Source: Atriophallophorus winterbourni
Taxonomy: Eukaryota > Platyhelminthes > Trematoda > Plagiorchiida > Microphallidae
Assembly: GCA_013407085.1 (NCBI GenBank)
Contig: JACCGJ010005202.1
Location: forward strand, 1 to 64,000
Reading direction: 5' to 3'
DNA length: 64,000 bases
The position numbers and the translations under genes are program-made. Positions 1-13,595 of this stretch are shown here, piece after piece. The first letter of the stretch is position 1; each line of letters begins with the position of its first letter. The notes below the pieces were generated by a model that worked only from the letters and a program-made list of their open reading frames with translations, did not search any database and was not told the origin of the DNA.

Positions 1-2040
1 ATAGTATTATTAATATTATGACCAGCGTTGAATAACGTAACTAGAGACGTGCCTTGCTCAAAATTCATTACTATGCATTTTCATTTGAAAAATAGCTTCC
101 GGTAATAATTTAGTTAATACAGCCGTAACATAACAGAACTATTTCCGTGAGTAAGCAATTTTTAACGGTGGTGATTGTACTAAGGATCGTCGATGACTGT
201 TTTATCCGTGTATATTTCATCATAGATCATTATTAATTAATTTTGTGATATTTTGATATACTTTTTCAACAGTCGCTTATTCTGATTCCTAATTTTATGG
301 TTGGATATAATTCAATTATTTAGATACTATAATTGGCGTCGCAACAGTTGTTTTAAGCCATCATCGAAATTTGGACCACTTGTTATCACGGGACATTGGA
401 GATTATGTGGAAATACTATGAATTTGGTGGTTAACTCGTCCCTAATTTATCATTGTTAAAGTTACAGAAATGCATCGGGAAATCTGCAGATACGCTGATG
501 AAGAACTTCACTTAGCTTAATTATATCATTGCTATCCCAAATGAAGATTAGAGCAACTTACATTGCAGCGTATAAAACACTCGCAAGCCGTTGCAACGAA
601 CAAAGCCAAATTATATTCAATGGTACAACAAACAAAATATTCTACAGAAGCGAAACAATTCGATTATACAATAAATTGTCGTCGTATTGCTAACAGCCAT
701 TATGATTAAAAGCAAATTGCAAAGTGTGCATCATGGGGTAAACTTTATCCATGTCACCATATTCGATTCCGTTATGATGAATGACAGTCATTTAGTTTGT
801 AGAACTGTTAAAGCCGTTGAAAATAATCCAGAAATTTTGGGAGTAGCGTTTATAATGACGAATTCAAATCATTATCAGTAGCAGCGGCCTCACTCAGTTT
901 TAGCCAAAATCTGTGCATCTAACGGTGCATCGTTAGATTCCACTTTAGATAATGCTAACGTTGTGTTATTACTTACCCAAAGAGATTTATTAACTTTGCA
1001 CCTCATGATCGATTTTCGGTTACACCATCTAAAATGTTATATAGAAAATGTGTAGATCTGAAACTCGATCCGTTATGGTTTCGCAGGCAAAAACACAATA
1101 TCATTTTATTCTTTAGAATAATGTCAGCCAATAATATACTATATATTACACGATTCGCATCCAGTTCATTTTGTAATCTAAACTTTTAGCGAATGACATC
1201 CGAATTGAATGTTTCACCATAGTCCGACTGCGTGAAAACAATAGTTAACAGCATACCCCTATTTTATTCCATAGATAACCTCTCACCGGAGGGTGAAGTG
1301 AAACTCTGTCCGTTTGACCCAGTCGCAGCTACAAATTCTAGGACCAAAAGACAGCCTGGAAAACACCTGACTATCATTGCATGCGACGAGGATGCCAAAG
1401 AACAATGAACCCACTTTGGCAGTGGTAGGCGCTCCTTTGAAGCTTTTCACCGACAGAAATTCTGGACGCTCGATTGGCTTATCAGCCATTTACAGTCCTG
1501 TACCAACTGAACTGAGCTGAACTGATTTCTATTCTATTTACTTGAAAATAAAAAATTGTTGAAGCGCATACCAGGGATTTCGAATGTTGTCGTGATACAC
1601 AATTTGAATCAAATGCAACAGAAATTCAGCCATGAACCGAAGATTTCTTATTAAATTACACCGCTGAAAATATGGAAGATTTTCAATGTGAAACTTTAAT
1701 CTGAACCTAATCTAGAAATACCGGAAGCCCAACGTATTTATCCTAATCAAATAAACGTGGCATGTGAAAAAACAATAAATGCATTATCGCTTGCCTCCTT
1801 CGCCAGATGTAAGACGAAAACAACATTTCCCGCCGAATTCTATTCAATTCAAAGACGCAATAATCAGACAGCCTTGCCTGAAGTATATGATGGCAATTAA
1901 TGATATTTTAGGAGGTTCACCTTATCCGGATAATTATATCGAGACGCCTCCTAAATTTCTCTGAAATAAACGCTTTCCATAACTCCGATACATCACCGTT
2001 TACCAGCTCCAACTATACCTGCTTTTAATATTCAATCATA
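1..2040. other. Unassigned AT-rich sequence
   Basis: No gene or recognisable repeat seen. Open frames are short (under 70 codons) and resemble no family I know. It ends where the 3' end of the minus-strand LINE-A copy begins. Confidence 0.4.
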
Positions 2041-2049
2041 TTGGAATAA

Positions 2050-4970
2050 GTTGTTGTTAACCTCCTTCGGTCGATGTCGCCCATGGATGTACATCACAAT
2101 CGCGTGAATGTTCATGTTAGGCAGCTTTTCGAAAGGCTAAACAGTACGATTCGGGAGAAACAATCTCTCCCGCAGCGCTGGCAACGGAAGTCAGAACTCG
2201 GTTGTATTGCATAAGTTGCACGCCGGCGGCAAGATCTGCGTTCAGCAGCTAAGAGCTGTATCTGCTTCTTTTCAGCTTGCAGACGACGCTTTACACAATG
2301 CTCCCAATGTGAGCGGTCAAGAGAAAGTTCTTCCCAACTCGCGGGGTCAATGCCAAGAGCTTTCATATTTCTTTTGCAAACGTCTTTGTACCGCGAGTGC
2401 GGTCTGCCCAATGGTCGACTTCCTAATTGCAACTCACCATAGAGTAGATCTTTCGGAATACGACCATTTTCCATTCTGTAGACATGACCAAGCCACCGAA
2501 GGCGGCGCTGTCGCAATGAGGTGAACATGCTCTGTAGATCAGTTTTTAAAAGCACTTCAGCATTAGTCACTCTGTGCATCCACGATATGTTCAAGATACG
2601 ACGGATGCTTCGTAGATGGAGTGCATTCAGCTTCCGTTCTTGTATTGCGTGGGTGGTCCAGGTTTCACAGCCGTACAGTGAAGCATTTAATACGCACGCG
2701 CTGTATACCATCATCTTTGTCTTCACAGTCAGCTTGCGATTACCCCAAACACGAGAGTTCAAACGGGACAGAATGACAGCTGCTTTGCCAATCTACTTAT
2801 CAATCTCCGTGTCTAGCGAGAGGTTATCCGCAATGGTTAAACCAAGGTATGTGGACTGATGTACTGATTCGAGCTGACAATTTCCAACAGTTATGATGGG
2901 AGGCGATACAGTCCCTTGAACAAGGACTTTGGTCTTGCTCATGCTGATTGTTAGCCCAAAGTCTTTGCATGTCGACGAAAAACAGTCCATTAGAGGCTGG
3001 AGGTGCTCTTTGGAGTGATCAAAAAGGCTGCATCGTCGGCAAACAGCAGCACATTTCGTGCCTTCGTTTGTGCTCTCAACCGGTTCAGGTTGAAGGGCCT
3101 GCCGTCACTTAACGTGCGTAGGTAAATACCTTCTGTCCTCCTCCTGAAAGCGTGCTTCAGGAGCAGAGCAAATAAAATGCCGAACAGCGTGGGAGCAAGA
3201 ACACACGCTTGTTTGACGCCTCGGCGAATTTCAAAAGTAGAACGAAATAACGAGCTTGAGAAGTCTTGGGGGCAGCCTATCAAATCAAGCATTTTGAAAA
3301 GACCCTCCATGCTGACGTATTTGAATGCCTGCGTTAAATCAATAAAAGCAGCGTATAATGGCATACTCTGTTCCCGACACTTTTCTTGAAGTTGTCTCAT
3401 GGAGAAGATGATGTCAACAGTTGATCTTCCCTCGTGTGAGACTTTAGCAAACAATTTGCCTACAACATTCAGAAAGAAGATTCCTCTGTAATTGTTGCAG
3501 TCGCCTCTGTCACACTTATTCCTAAATAGCGTGATGATCTTTGCGTCTCGCATCTCATGTGGGACACACTCCTCCTGCCAGCACTGAAGAAGCAAATGGT
3601 AAAGCGGTTGTAATAATGCTACTCTACAGCATTTGATGAGCTTAGGTAGAATTCCGTCGTCACCAGGGGCCTACCCATTCGCTAAGCGGTCGATTGCCCT
3701 ATTGAGCTTATCAAGAGTAGGGGGAGTATCTAGATATTTAATAGTCGGCAACCGCTCGAAATTTTCAAATACACGTGGTAAAACCGTACTGTCCCCAGAG
3801 TAGAGAGAGAAGAAGTGCTCTACCCATCTTTCCATCTGCTGAGTTTTGTCCACAATCGGGTCACCAGATGCAGACTTAATGGGAGCCGTTTTAAGTTTGG
3901 GCCGATGGCTCTCTCGATCCCATCATACATTCCCTGACAATTTCCAGTATCCTCAACTTTTTGGATACTAAGGCTAATTTCTGTCCAATAGTCATTTGCA
4001 CATCGCCTTGCAGTATGTTGGACCTTATTTCTAGCTGCTATTAAAAGTCGTAAGTTTTCATCTGTTGGCGTACCTTTGAACCTTAAGAATGCTGACCGTT
4101 TCTTATCCAACACAGCAGTCATCTCAGAAGCTTTTGCTTTGAACCAGTCGCTCATTCGTGCTTTTTTCAAACCGAAAGTGGAAAGTGCGTCTCGCTGTGG
4201 TTTTGTTTGAAATAAGTTCTAACTGATACAAAACTGAACTGTGTGCATAATTCTAAAAGGCGTTGTCCATTTTTATTGGTTTTACCTACACCGAACCTCC
4301 CGGAACAGTTTTGCCAAGACTCGTAATCTGCACCAACTCTAGCATTGAAATCACTCAATACCACTACACAGTTTCTTTGTGGCACGTTTTCGAGGACTGT
4401 TGCGAGGTTATGATAAAAGGCGTTTTTTTAGCAGGTGTCGCAGAGATCGTCGGTGCATAAACGTTTACCAGCGTAATGGTAACAGTAATGCACTTCAGAT
4501 TTAGAGTTCAAATCGGTTCGCTCCCACTGCTGCTCGGTTCTTTTGCTTTTAGAAGGTCGTTTCTAACGGAAAACCCAACTCCATGCAGTCGAGGCTCATC
4601 GGAACCCTTTACTTTCCAAAAAATGTGTAATCTCTTTCTGTTAGTATACCAGTGTCTGGTAATCGTGTCTCTTGCAGAGCAGCCACGTCAACATTCAGTC
4701 TCTCTAACTCATTGTTAATTACAGCAAATTTTCTTACGCCTCTGATACGTCAAAAAATCCAGGAAGCATGGACCGGAAGTTCCAGGTTCCCAGTTTGAGA
4801 AACGACATTTGTTTTTCAGTATTTTGTTTCGCTGGTGCGGAAAAAGCAGTCTGCTTGTCGGTTGATTCCTAATCCCCATGCACCCAATGAGGATAGCAGA
4901 CCGTGGCGAGACGGCACCATATTGGCTGGGGGCTGTCTAGCTTGAGGCGGGCGGTAGCGGCCAATATAAA
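2050..4970 (-). mobile_element. LINE-A: decayed non-LTR retrotransposon, EN + RT + C-terminal finger
   Basis: A minus-strand LINE broken into about six frames. From its 5' end (high coordinates) come an AP-like endonuclease (about 4800-4167, with the SDFNARVG motif near 4350), a linker (4170-3671), and reverse transcriptase (3595-2793). The RT shows NYRGI, the AFIDL block, RRGVKQACVLAPTLF and FADDA. A thumb and C-terminal region follows at 2762-2112 (LYGCETW, RRLRWLGHVYRM). The tail has a Cys-x2-Cys motif (CQRCGRD), which in relatives belongs to a C2H2 finger, but the His pair is lost here. Frameshifts separate EN, linker and RT, so the copy is dead. The 3' end near 2050 shows an AAC-rich tail. 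The clade is RTE-like by overall layout, but I do not assign it firmly. Confidence 0.8.
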
Positions 4971-4974
4971 ATAT

Positions 4975-7349
4975 ACTTCCTTTATAATCATTATATCCCT
5001 AACCTTCATTTTATAATCAATATGCATCTCAACATAAATATTAGCCCTACTTTAATCATAATACTACATTTTCCAAAATATATAAACTCAAATTTGGATG
5101 ATGAAAATCGTCAAATGAACCCATCCCAAATCCTTTTTCATATAACCTCTGGTTTGTTCGATTTCTTGCTACAAATGCTGGATCAATTCTACCTAAAATC
5201 CACTTACTGGAAAATTACATTTATTTCATGTCTGTAGACATTGCTCTTATAAATGAATCCCGGAAAAGTAATTATCAATATGGCTCAAAACTTGTGATAA
5301 TTAGCGACAAGTTATTTTTAAAAAAACGCATTTTGAAACGATGTGGTGTATCTTTCCTTACGTTGATTCTATGTCTAAATATGATAGCATTCCATCCTCA
5401 AATTTGTTGGAACTTGAAGGTTCAATATGGATTGTGCCAACATACGAGATCTTTCAATAAGTTGCATATACTACACATAAACATAAACTCCATCTACTCT
5501 AGATAAATTAATTCATGTTTGTGTAAAAGCATCCTAAAATCCTATATACCATAAACGTTTAGGCAGTGATATCAAAATGCCTAATTCAGACTGGCATGAA
5601 CTTAGTAGAAATAGTTGTCATACATATTTTATGGAAACGCTTGACTTATTAGATTACAAACAATTTTTGATAAACCAACTAGAAAGGAAAACATTTTGAC
5701 TCAGTTTTCCCTTCAAACGTATCTATAAGTAATTTTCTAATATTGTCTCTTTTCTTCAATGGATATCATAGAATATTATCTTGTTATTTTTCATACACTT
5801 ACAATCCTACTAAGGAGGTCAAGACAATTTGCTGGTAAATAGACTCAAACTAAATTTCAACACGTTTTTGGATACATGACTTGTCACAGTTCTTTCTTTC
5901 GAACGATAACCTCACAAATTTTTCGACATTTGATTTTGAAATTATAGAGTTGCTGAACGGAGCTCGTAGTTCTGTAGAGCATCTTAAGCAAACTAGGCAA
6001 CAGTAAATGGAAAATAAAATAATAAATTGACTGTAGTCGCAATTAACACTGATGATAATTTCGCTCGTTCAATTTGGAATAAACTATGTGATAAATATAT
6101 AAATAAATGGATATATAAATGAATAATTTTAGCCTCAGATATCCAATGCACGCTTTGCATGATTATTGATTATTAAAATATTTGTTCAATCACATTGAAA
6201 TGTGTACAATATTGAGCAAATATTCAAGGTTAATTACGCAGCTGAATTTTACGTTCAATAAAAATAAAGGTTCACACTATTTACTTATTGCTCACAGAGA
6301 ATCAGTAGGTGAACAGTTATTTAGATGACAAACATACTAGCATTTTGTAAAATCAATAAAGGTTCTAGAGAAATCGGATGTTCAACGGATAATGCTCATC
6401 GAAAATGCGGAATGTGTAGTGGATTTTGATGAATGAATCGTTAGGCTACGTGTATTCCTGTTATTTCCATATACAACATTGAATCCAATGCAACAAAAGA
6501 AGAACTAATACTGCGTGGAGAAGCAGTATGTTGTTATTTTTGTATGCTAATTACGTACAAATGGTATTTAACTTATGAATAATGTTAACCAAGTTATCCA
6601 GCACAAAATCTGAGAAGGCGATGCGATGAAAGCAATAATAAATAAATGAATAAATAAATAAATAAATAAATAAATTATTAATGTTTGCTTGGATATCCCA
6701 GGCATGATAAGCATGGCCAATAATTAATAAATTGCTTGTATAAAGAAAGCCAAATATGTAAAATTGTTATTAAATTTTCACGGTCAAATGTGCCGGAGAA
6801 GTTTTACGTTCGTTAAAATAATGAAAGTAAACGGTAATCAACACTTATGCAGAAATTCAATACGTGTGCTGTTGTTGCACGGGATAAATCAATGTGATGA
6901 GATAAAATGAATGTCTCAAGAAATATTGAATATCAACGAATGCGATCATCAAATATGTCGGAAATCACGAAGAAGCTGAATAGTAGAAATTTTCAATTGT
7001 TATTGCGTCTTTGCTAACGAATTTTCTATTTAATTTATTGTTTACCAAACCATAGAATGTTGTTACCAATTTTAAAAGTAATGGGTAGCATATTTCTCGA
7101 TGAAATGCAATCAATGTCTCATAAAAATAATTATAATCAATTTGCATACCGAAAACAACAATAATTCGTTGACTTATGTAAGCAATTAGTGATGTTACAT
7201 GAGTTCTACCACAGGTCACTAGCTGTCAAAATATGCTTTCTTTACAACACAGATCCGTTTGAAACTGTATATCGTGCGCAACTCGTAGAAATACCAAAAA
7301 CACAGTGAATACCACTCAGTAACTTAGAAAATATATGTGGGTACTTCGG
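4975..7349. other. Unassigned AT-rich sequence
   Basis: No convincing gene. Around 5430-5720 (+) broken frames faintly resemble the start and middle of a LINE endonuclease, but too weakly to annotate. An AAAT-type simple repeat lies at 6631-6676. Confidence 0.35.
6631..6676. repeat. (AAAT)n simple repeat
   Basis: About ten imperfect AAAT tetramers in a row, followed by unique sequence. No LINE 3' end was recognised beside it. Confidence 0.85.
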
Positions 7350-7443
7350 GGATGGGTCTCAATGAGTCGATGTCAAAGGCTCATGTTCTTTCTTGTTCCA
7401 CACTGTGAAAGAAAATTTTATAGGTTTGATTCCCGTCTCATCC
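7350..7443 (+). tRNA. Possible degenerate class II tRNA-like sequence
   Basis: A 94-nt stretch starts with GGATGGG and ends with CTCATCC, which pair over 7 bp with one G-U. It holds a B-box-like GGTTTGATTCC close to its 3' end and is followed 3 nt later by a run of five T (7447-7451), as at RNA polymerase III terminators. The length suits a Leu or Ser tRNA with a long variable arm. The D stem, anticodon stem and T stem pair poorly and no anticodon can be placed, so this is at best a tRNA pseudogene or tRNA-derived repeat, and could be chance. Confidence 0.2.
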
Positions 7444-7451
7444 TTCTTTTT

Positions 7452-8213
7452 AAATTACTTATCAGCTGATTCACAGCTTTCAGTCTCTAATACGCTGATA
7501 ATGTGGTAATTCGATGCGCTTAACCTGCGAAAATGCTTTCAGACACACTTTAACTGCAATAGATCGAATTACTAACTGATATGAATTGAGATGCTTGTTT
7601 CTAATGTTCAAATTTTCACGTTCCATTTCATCCTATTTCTCCTAGTAACATAATTGTTAGCTCTTTCACAGAAGGCTTCTTCTTTTAGTCGCAAATATAC
7701 TGAAAATTTAGTTATTAGTTGCGATTTACTTAGAAGCAGGTTTCAGATATTCTCTTAACTGAAATAAATGTTAATACTAAATGCTTGTTTTTAATCCTGA
7801 TAAATCGTGACGCGTTTTGTAACAAACTTCAGATATACAAAAGAAAATCACAAACCTCAATATTGCTAAACGTGTGCGGCATCTTTGTGTCACCATTTAT
7901 GATAACTTAACCTTGATTGGTCAATATAATTCTGAACTTAATGAAGTATGCAGGCTATCAATTTAGGTTTCAGTTATTGCTCTTTCGGGGATAGACCTGA
8001 CGTAAACTCGCAATTACCCTCTTTTGTATCTTACCCAACCTATCATAATGTTTTCCTAAATGTTTCATGCACACCATCCAAAGTATTTATTGCTTATGAG
8101 ACAATATAAAAAATAATTTCTTGCGCAAATTCAATTGCTTACAAACGCATCTTTGAAATTATATAGAAACCAAACATTTTGTCATATATATATATATATA
8201 TAACAATATTCTA

Positions 8214-8256
<43 letters not shown>

Positions 8257-8830
8257 ATATATTTATATTTATATTTATATATAAATATTCATGGATAAAT
8301 CAAGTCAAATAACACAGTGATCTTACAAATGTTAAGGTCGAACATAATTACAATTTTTTTCGTTAACAACCAGAAAAGAATAAATCAATCAATCAATATT
8401 TTCTCCGTGAAAATACAACAATGTGATCAATAATTCGATCGAGTTATTAATAATATTCTAGTGTATAATTTAGAACCCTCTACACATTACAATCTAAACG
8501 TCAATCTTTTCTATTAAATTATCGAAATTTATTGTATTGCCATCACGAAACTCTTTATATCAAAGTTTGCTTATCAACCTAGCCACGAACTATAGACAAA
8601 ATAATGTAATTCTCGACCAATTAGGTTAAATTCTATATTTTTGATGTTTTGTGATTGTTCACCGTACGTCTTTCATATTTAGTGATAATTCAAAGCTGAT
8701 ATTTCTAATATTTTCGATAGAAACAGTTGATATCTCCTTTCTTATTTCATCAACTTATACGTAAAGAAAACTGAATCATAGATTTTTCCATCATGATGTT
8801 GATTATGAGCCTGTCTCCAATTTCCTTGAA
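7452..8830. other. Unassigned AT-rich sequence with (TA)n tract
   Basis: No gene seen. The only clear structure is the TA-rich microsatellite at 8187-8290. Confidence 0.4.
8187..8290. repeat. (TA)n microsatellite
   Basis: About 100 bases of almost pure TA and TATATT, with small interruptions. Confidence 0.9.
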
Positions 8831-8834
8831 CTTT

Positions 8835-9790
8835 CTATGAGCACAAATTCAACGAATATCGATTTAATGGTGCAGCAATCGCACAAGTTATGGGCTTGTA
8901 ATCGGTACACATTGTGAAATCACCGCCTTCCAGCAAATTTCTGAATTGTCGTATCGCATAGTAGATAACCCGTAACTCTCGACCGAACGTATTGTATCGA
9001 GTTTGAGCTGGTTGAGGACGACGAAAAATGAAAGCGTGCAGCTTGGTGATATTGTCCACTCCTTGTTGAAGGACTGCGCCGACTACTGTTTGGGATGCGT
9101 TTGTAGCGATAGACAACCGAGCATTGGGGTTCGTTGATAATTACGTCAGTAAAGTAACTTTGTTTACAGCAGATTTTAGTTGATTAAATGATTGTAAGGC
9201 TTCGTCATTCATTTTAAATTCACGATCTTTCCCACGTAGCAAGTCAGTCAATGGTTGTGAAATCATTGCAGGTAGTGTAAAAAGCGTCTATAATAGTTGA
9301 CCAATTTCAAGAAACTTCTGAATTTGGGGATGGAGCTTAGACATGGATAATTTTGAATAGCTGATAGTTTTTGAGGTGACGGTTTTTAACGGAACAATCA
9401 ATTTGGTGTCCAATTATTTCGACAGACCCCACATCAAACTGACATTTATCAGGATTAGCCACAATGTCGTAGTTGGATAGACGTTAAATACTCCATGAAG
9501 GTGTTCAAGATGTTCAGTAAGATTCGCACTAGAGATTAGGACATCATCACTATAAACGTAGATGAAAGATAGACCGAGAAAAACTTGTCTATGAATCTCT
9601 GAAAAGCCTGTGCAACATTGCGTAGGCCAAATGGCATCATGAGAAATTCGAGCAGGTTAAATGTAGTGTTAATGGCAGTTCTGGGAATATCTTCCTCACC
9701 TACGTGAATTTGATTATATACACGCGTACAAATTACGATAAGTGCAAATTGAAAATTCTCTCTCGCTTAGCTAGAGTCGAGGGTAGACAT
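8835..9790 (-). pseudogene. Gypsy-type (Ty3) LTR retrotransposon pol fragment: RT and RNase H
   Basis: Reading the minus strand from about 9790, decayed frames show the Ty3/gypsy RT blocks in order: a YNQIHV-like block, MPFGLRNVAQAFQRFID, then after a frameshift near 9590 a YSDD-type active site (VYSDDVLI) and the palm end. The frame at 9116-8835 is RNase H: GAVLQQG, the TRYNTFGREL block and CTDYKPI. In complete elements this polyprotein copies the element RNA in cytoplasmic particles. Gag, protease, integrase and LTRs were not seen next to it. Frameshifts and stops make it inactive. Confidence 0.8.
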
Positions 9791-9794
9791 AATA

Positions 9795-10670
9795 TTATTC
9801 GGTTCAATTGTTACAGCACATGTGCGACAAAAGTAATCAAAAGTCTCTTCTATTATACAACTTGTTTCGCCAACCAGAGGTTTAAACAACTTGGTTAGTT
9901 GCCTCGCTAATCCGCGAGTTGGAGATCGAACGATATCTAAGATTATCCTACAATGAAACTCAAGCCTTATTAATCTCCAAAAGTTTGAAGAACACTAGGT
10001 TCTGAGCAAATGGTGAGTCGAGCGTTAACCGTAATCTTAATTAATTTTTAGCAGACACTTTGAAAACGTTTAAGTTTATGCATGATTATCGTAACTTTAC
10101 TTTTTTCAATAATCTCACACAAGTGTTCATTGATGTTTGAACACACCCTATTTCGATAACCATTCCTGATAATGATCTTTGTTGTGTTGGCTTTGTTGGC
10201 CTCAAAAATGTCTACTCATCAAGCATATCGCAGCTTAGAAATCGCTTGTTTCTCATCACGCGTCAGGTTAATATATGCAATTTGTTGTTTTCCAAAAATA
10301 CAAGATATACTATTCCGCAAAGCATCTGAATGATTTTCCATTACAATAAAGAATTTTGCAAGGAACGAATCATTTGAAACTAAGACAAAGTATTCAGTAA
10401 TATCAATAAACTCAACCATGATACCAACAAATCATTCTAGTTGACGGATGAGACATGGGTTTCTATTTTGAAACCATTGCTTATTAGAATTAAACTTGTT
10501 TAGCTTCAAGCACGTGGATAGATTCTTGACAAACATTTCAGATATTCTAGATAAAAATGCTAAAAATTTGATACACTATGAAAGTAAATATATTAGTTAA
10601 TGGAGCAATAAATACATAATTTATTCTAAAATATTCCATGCATAGGATAGTCTTCAACCTCATTCACAAC
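9795..10670. other. Unassigned sequence
   Basis: No gene or repeat recognised. It ends at the tail repeats of the CR1-like copy. Confidence 0.35.
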
Positions 10671-10905
10671 TCAGAACTCAGAACTCAGAAAATTGTATGC
10701 TAGAAAAAGCATTAAGCTTAACAATAACCATAGGATGTCAAGGTATATGGAACATATAAAAATATATAAAAAATATAAAATATCTCAAAAATCAATAGGG
10801 ACATTCGCATACCGCATGGTTCGTCATGAACTCATCGAGTTTGAAAGCGAAAACCTCAACAGATTCTGATCGTGTGATTCCTTCAGGCAAATAGTTCCAA
10901 GTGAA

Positions 10906-13595
10906 TCAAATTCTTACGGAGAAAAAATTACGACGTATATCCAATCGAGAATGCGGAATGCTTAAAGCCTTTGAATGTGTTCGTGTTCGAGTAAGTTCAT
11001 TGGGCTTTAGCAAGTATTTAAGGATTTCAAAGGTCAACATAAGGTCACTACGTATCCGCCGTTGAGTAAAATCTTGTAGGTTCAGTTTTAACATTCGCTC
11101 TGTTAAAGGCAAATTTCTGTCCTGGGAGACCAACTTTGTAGCACGATGATAAATCCTGTCGAGTAGTTCGATATCCTTCCTCAGCCATGCTGCCCAGGCT
11201 TGGATGAAATATTCCATAACAGGACGTATATATGTGTTAATTACCCGTGGTAGGGTTTCGGGCGTAAAAATCCAGAATATTCTTTTGAGAAGATTCAAGA
11301 TACGGCGAGCTTTATTGTACACCATCCGGCAATGCTGTCCAGGCTTCAGGTCAAACGAAACCCAGATACTCAGATTTTTTCTGCTGTGGTCCAGACGAAA
11401 TCTTGCGTGGCAAGCTTATACGAGTGGTGCAGAGATTTCCCAAGCTGCAGCATTTTAAATTTCGCAGGGTTAAATGGTAACTCATTTAACTGGGACCAAA
11501 GAAATAAGATGCTTAGATCCCGTTGTAATGCCATACAGTCATTAACAGACCTGGCACGTTTCCAAATTTTAATATCATCGGCAAATAGTATCAAGTTGCA
11601 TCCAATATCCTCTACTATATCGTTGATATACACCAAGAATAGAAGAGGTCCAAGCACCGAGCCTTGCGGAACTCCACTCGTGACGTCTATTTTTCTAGAT
11701 AAGGTGCTGCAAACGCAAACTTGGACGTGTCTATCAGTAAGATAGTCCCTTATCCAATCCAGCAATAACCCCCTTATTCCATAGGATTCGAGCTTTTCAA
11801 TTAGGATGTCATGGTTGACTGTATCGAAAGCTTTGGAAATATCGATGTAGCAAGCATGTACAGCCTCACCTTCGTCTAGTGCCTTGCTCCAATCCTCGAA
11901 CGTTGTGAGGAGGCTAGATAAACAGCAACGACCTCTTCGAAAACCGTGTTGTGCTGCAATGAAAATATTTTGGTTTTCAAAATGTTCTCTTATGCGCACA
12001 GTCACAATGCGTTCCATTAATTTGGAGATCACCGGGAGTAACGTTACCGGTCTATAGTTTGCTGTGTCTAAACGGCTACCGCCCTTATAAATAGGAGTTA
12101 TCATCCCTGCTTTCCATTGCGGTGGTATTTTCCTTCATTTAAGCTGAGATTGAATATACGAGTTAGAGGAGAAGTCAAAGCAACGCGACACCTGCGAAGT
12201 ACGGCGGGGGTAATTTTGTCTGCGCCAGGGGACTTCTTTTCGTTTAGTCGACAAATTCCCGCCCAAACATGTATTCATTGATAGTCATTTCACTTAATAA
12301 TTTAAAATGTGGAGAATTTGATGAAAGTTGATATGGTATACAACGCTTGGGATTGAAGACAAATGAGGAAAACGTTGCTAAAGCGTCGGCGGTATCTTGA
12401 GCAGTGTGGGTCAATCCATGAGGTGTTAGTACAGAGAATACACCTGGTTTGATCTTTGATCGTCCATTGACTATCTTGTAGAGAAGCTTAGGATTCTTTT
12501 CCATTCTCCTAAGCAAGTTCCATTGGAATTGCATGCGGTCTTCTCTTACAAGAGTCGTGACGTTATTCCGTATTTAACAGAATCGCTTCCAAGTTTCTTC
12601 CGTACCAAACTTCTTATGAGTTACCCAAGACTCTCGCTTAACAGCTAACCATTTCTTCGTTCTACTCCGAATAACAAACTGGTTGTTGTAGCTGCATTGG
12701 TGTGGTACAAAAATCAAGTTTTCGTAAATCTTCGAATTGAGATAATTTAGAAACGAATTGTAATATGAGCCAGGATCCATTGAATCAAACTCATGAGTGT
12801 GTGCATCCCGGAAACTGATATTTAAGGATTCAAATTGTATTTTCCTTATGACTTTCGTCTGTTCACACAATCGTTCCGCACTACATACATAATCAAACAA
12901 AAGCACAACATGATCACTCTTCCCCAGTGATGCCAGTTATTGTATACCCTCTACTGCGGTTGCCTCAGGCGTTAAGACAAGGTCAAGGGTTGAAGGTTTG
13001 TCAAGACCCCGCCAGCGAGTTGGCTGGTTAACGTGATTGTGTAGTGAAGCAAATTCTATAACCTCCTTGAATTTATGTTCAAACGAATGCAGGGAGTGCT
13101 CATCTCTCGAAAACAGATGCGGGAGATTAAAATCGCCAATGATTAGCAATTGCATAATCTGGCATCTTGTGATGTGTTGCAATGATTCGATGAGCTTATC
13201 ATTGTATGAGCTTTCGGATGATGGCGAGCGGTAAATGATGCCGATCGTACATTCATCTCTATTGACTAGCTCTACTGAACACCACATCGTATCAGGAAGG
13301 CTGAGGTCAGGATGATCGATGACGTTACACTGCGCTGAACGTTCGTGATAGTAGACTGCAACTCCACCACTGGATCTTCGATCACGATCGCGACGAAGTA
13401 GTGACATTTCCGGAATCAAAAGCTAAGCATCAGTCATGCAGGGCTGGAACCAAGTCTCTGTAATTGCAACCAAATCGGATGAAAGTCTATCACAAAGCTC
13501 ACATAGTTCAGCTAATTTGTTAGTTAAACACTGAGCATTTGTATATATGCACCTGATCGTATTTGTCTTACACAATGTAGAATCGTGTACTGTAG
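10906..13595 (-). pseudogene. CR1-like ORF2: AP endonuclease + reverse transcriptase (several breaks)
   Basis: The endonuclease begins near 13570 (TNAQCLTNKL, VAITETWF), then 13419-12937 holds GGVAVYYHE, IGIIYRSPSS, IIGDFNLPH and TLDLVLT. The linker follows in 12906-12244. The RT at 12104-11370 shows NYRPVTLLPV, QHGFRRGR, YIDISKAFDTVNH, GVPQGSVLGPLLFLVYIND and the catalytic FADD. The C-terminal region (11325-10906) contains RRIFWIFTPETLPRVIN-like and DFTQRRIRSDLML blocks. Stops or frameshifts near 13425, 12920, 12560, 12240 and 11340 separate the pieces. All catalytic motifs remain readable, so this is the reference copy for the smaller CR1 fragments in the window. Confidence 0.85.

Noticed and set aside
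11204..11745. Plus-strand frames of up to 137 codons
   Set aside because: They are antisense shadows of the CR1 ORF2 and have no family resemblance of their own. The same holds for plus-strand frames at 25511-26624 and 54911-55266.
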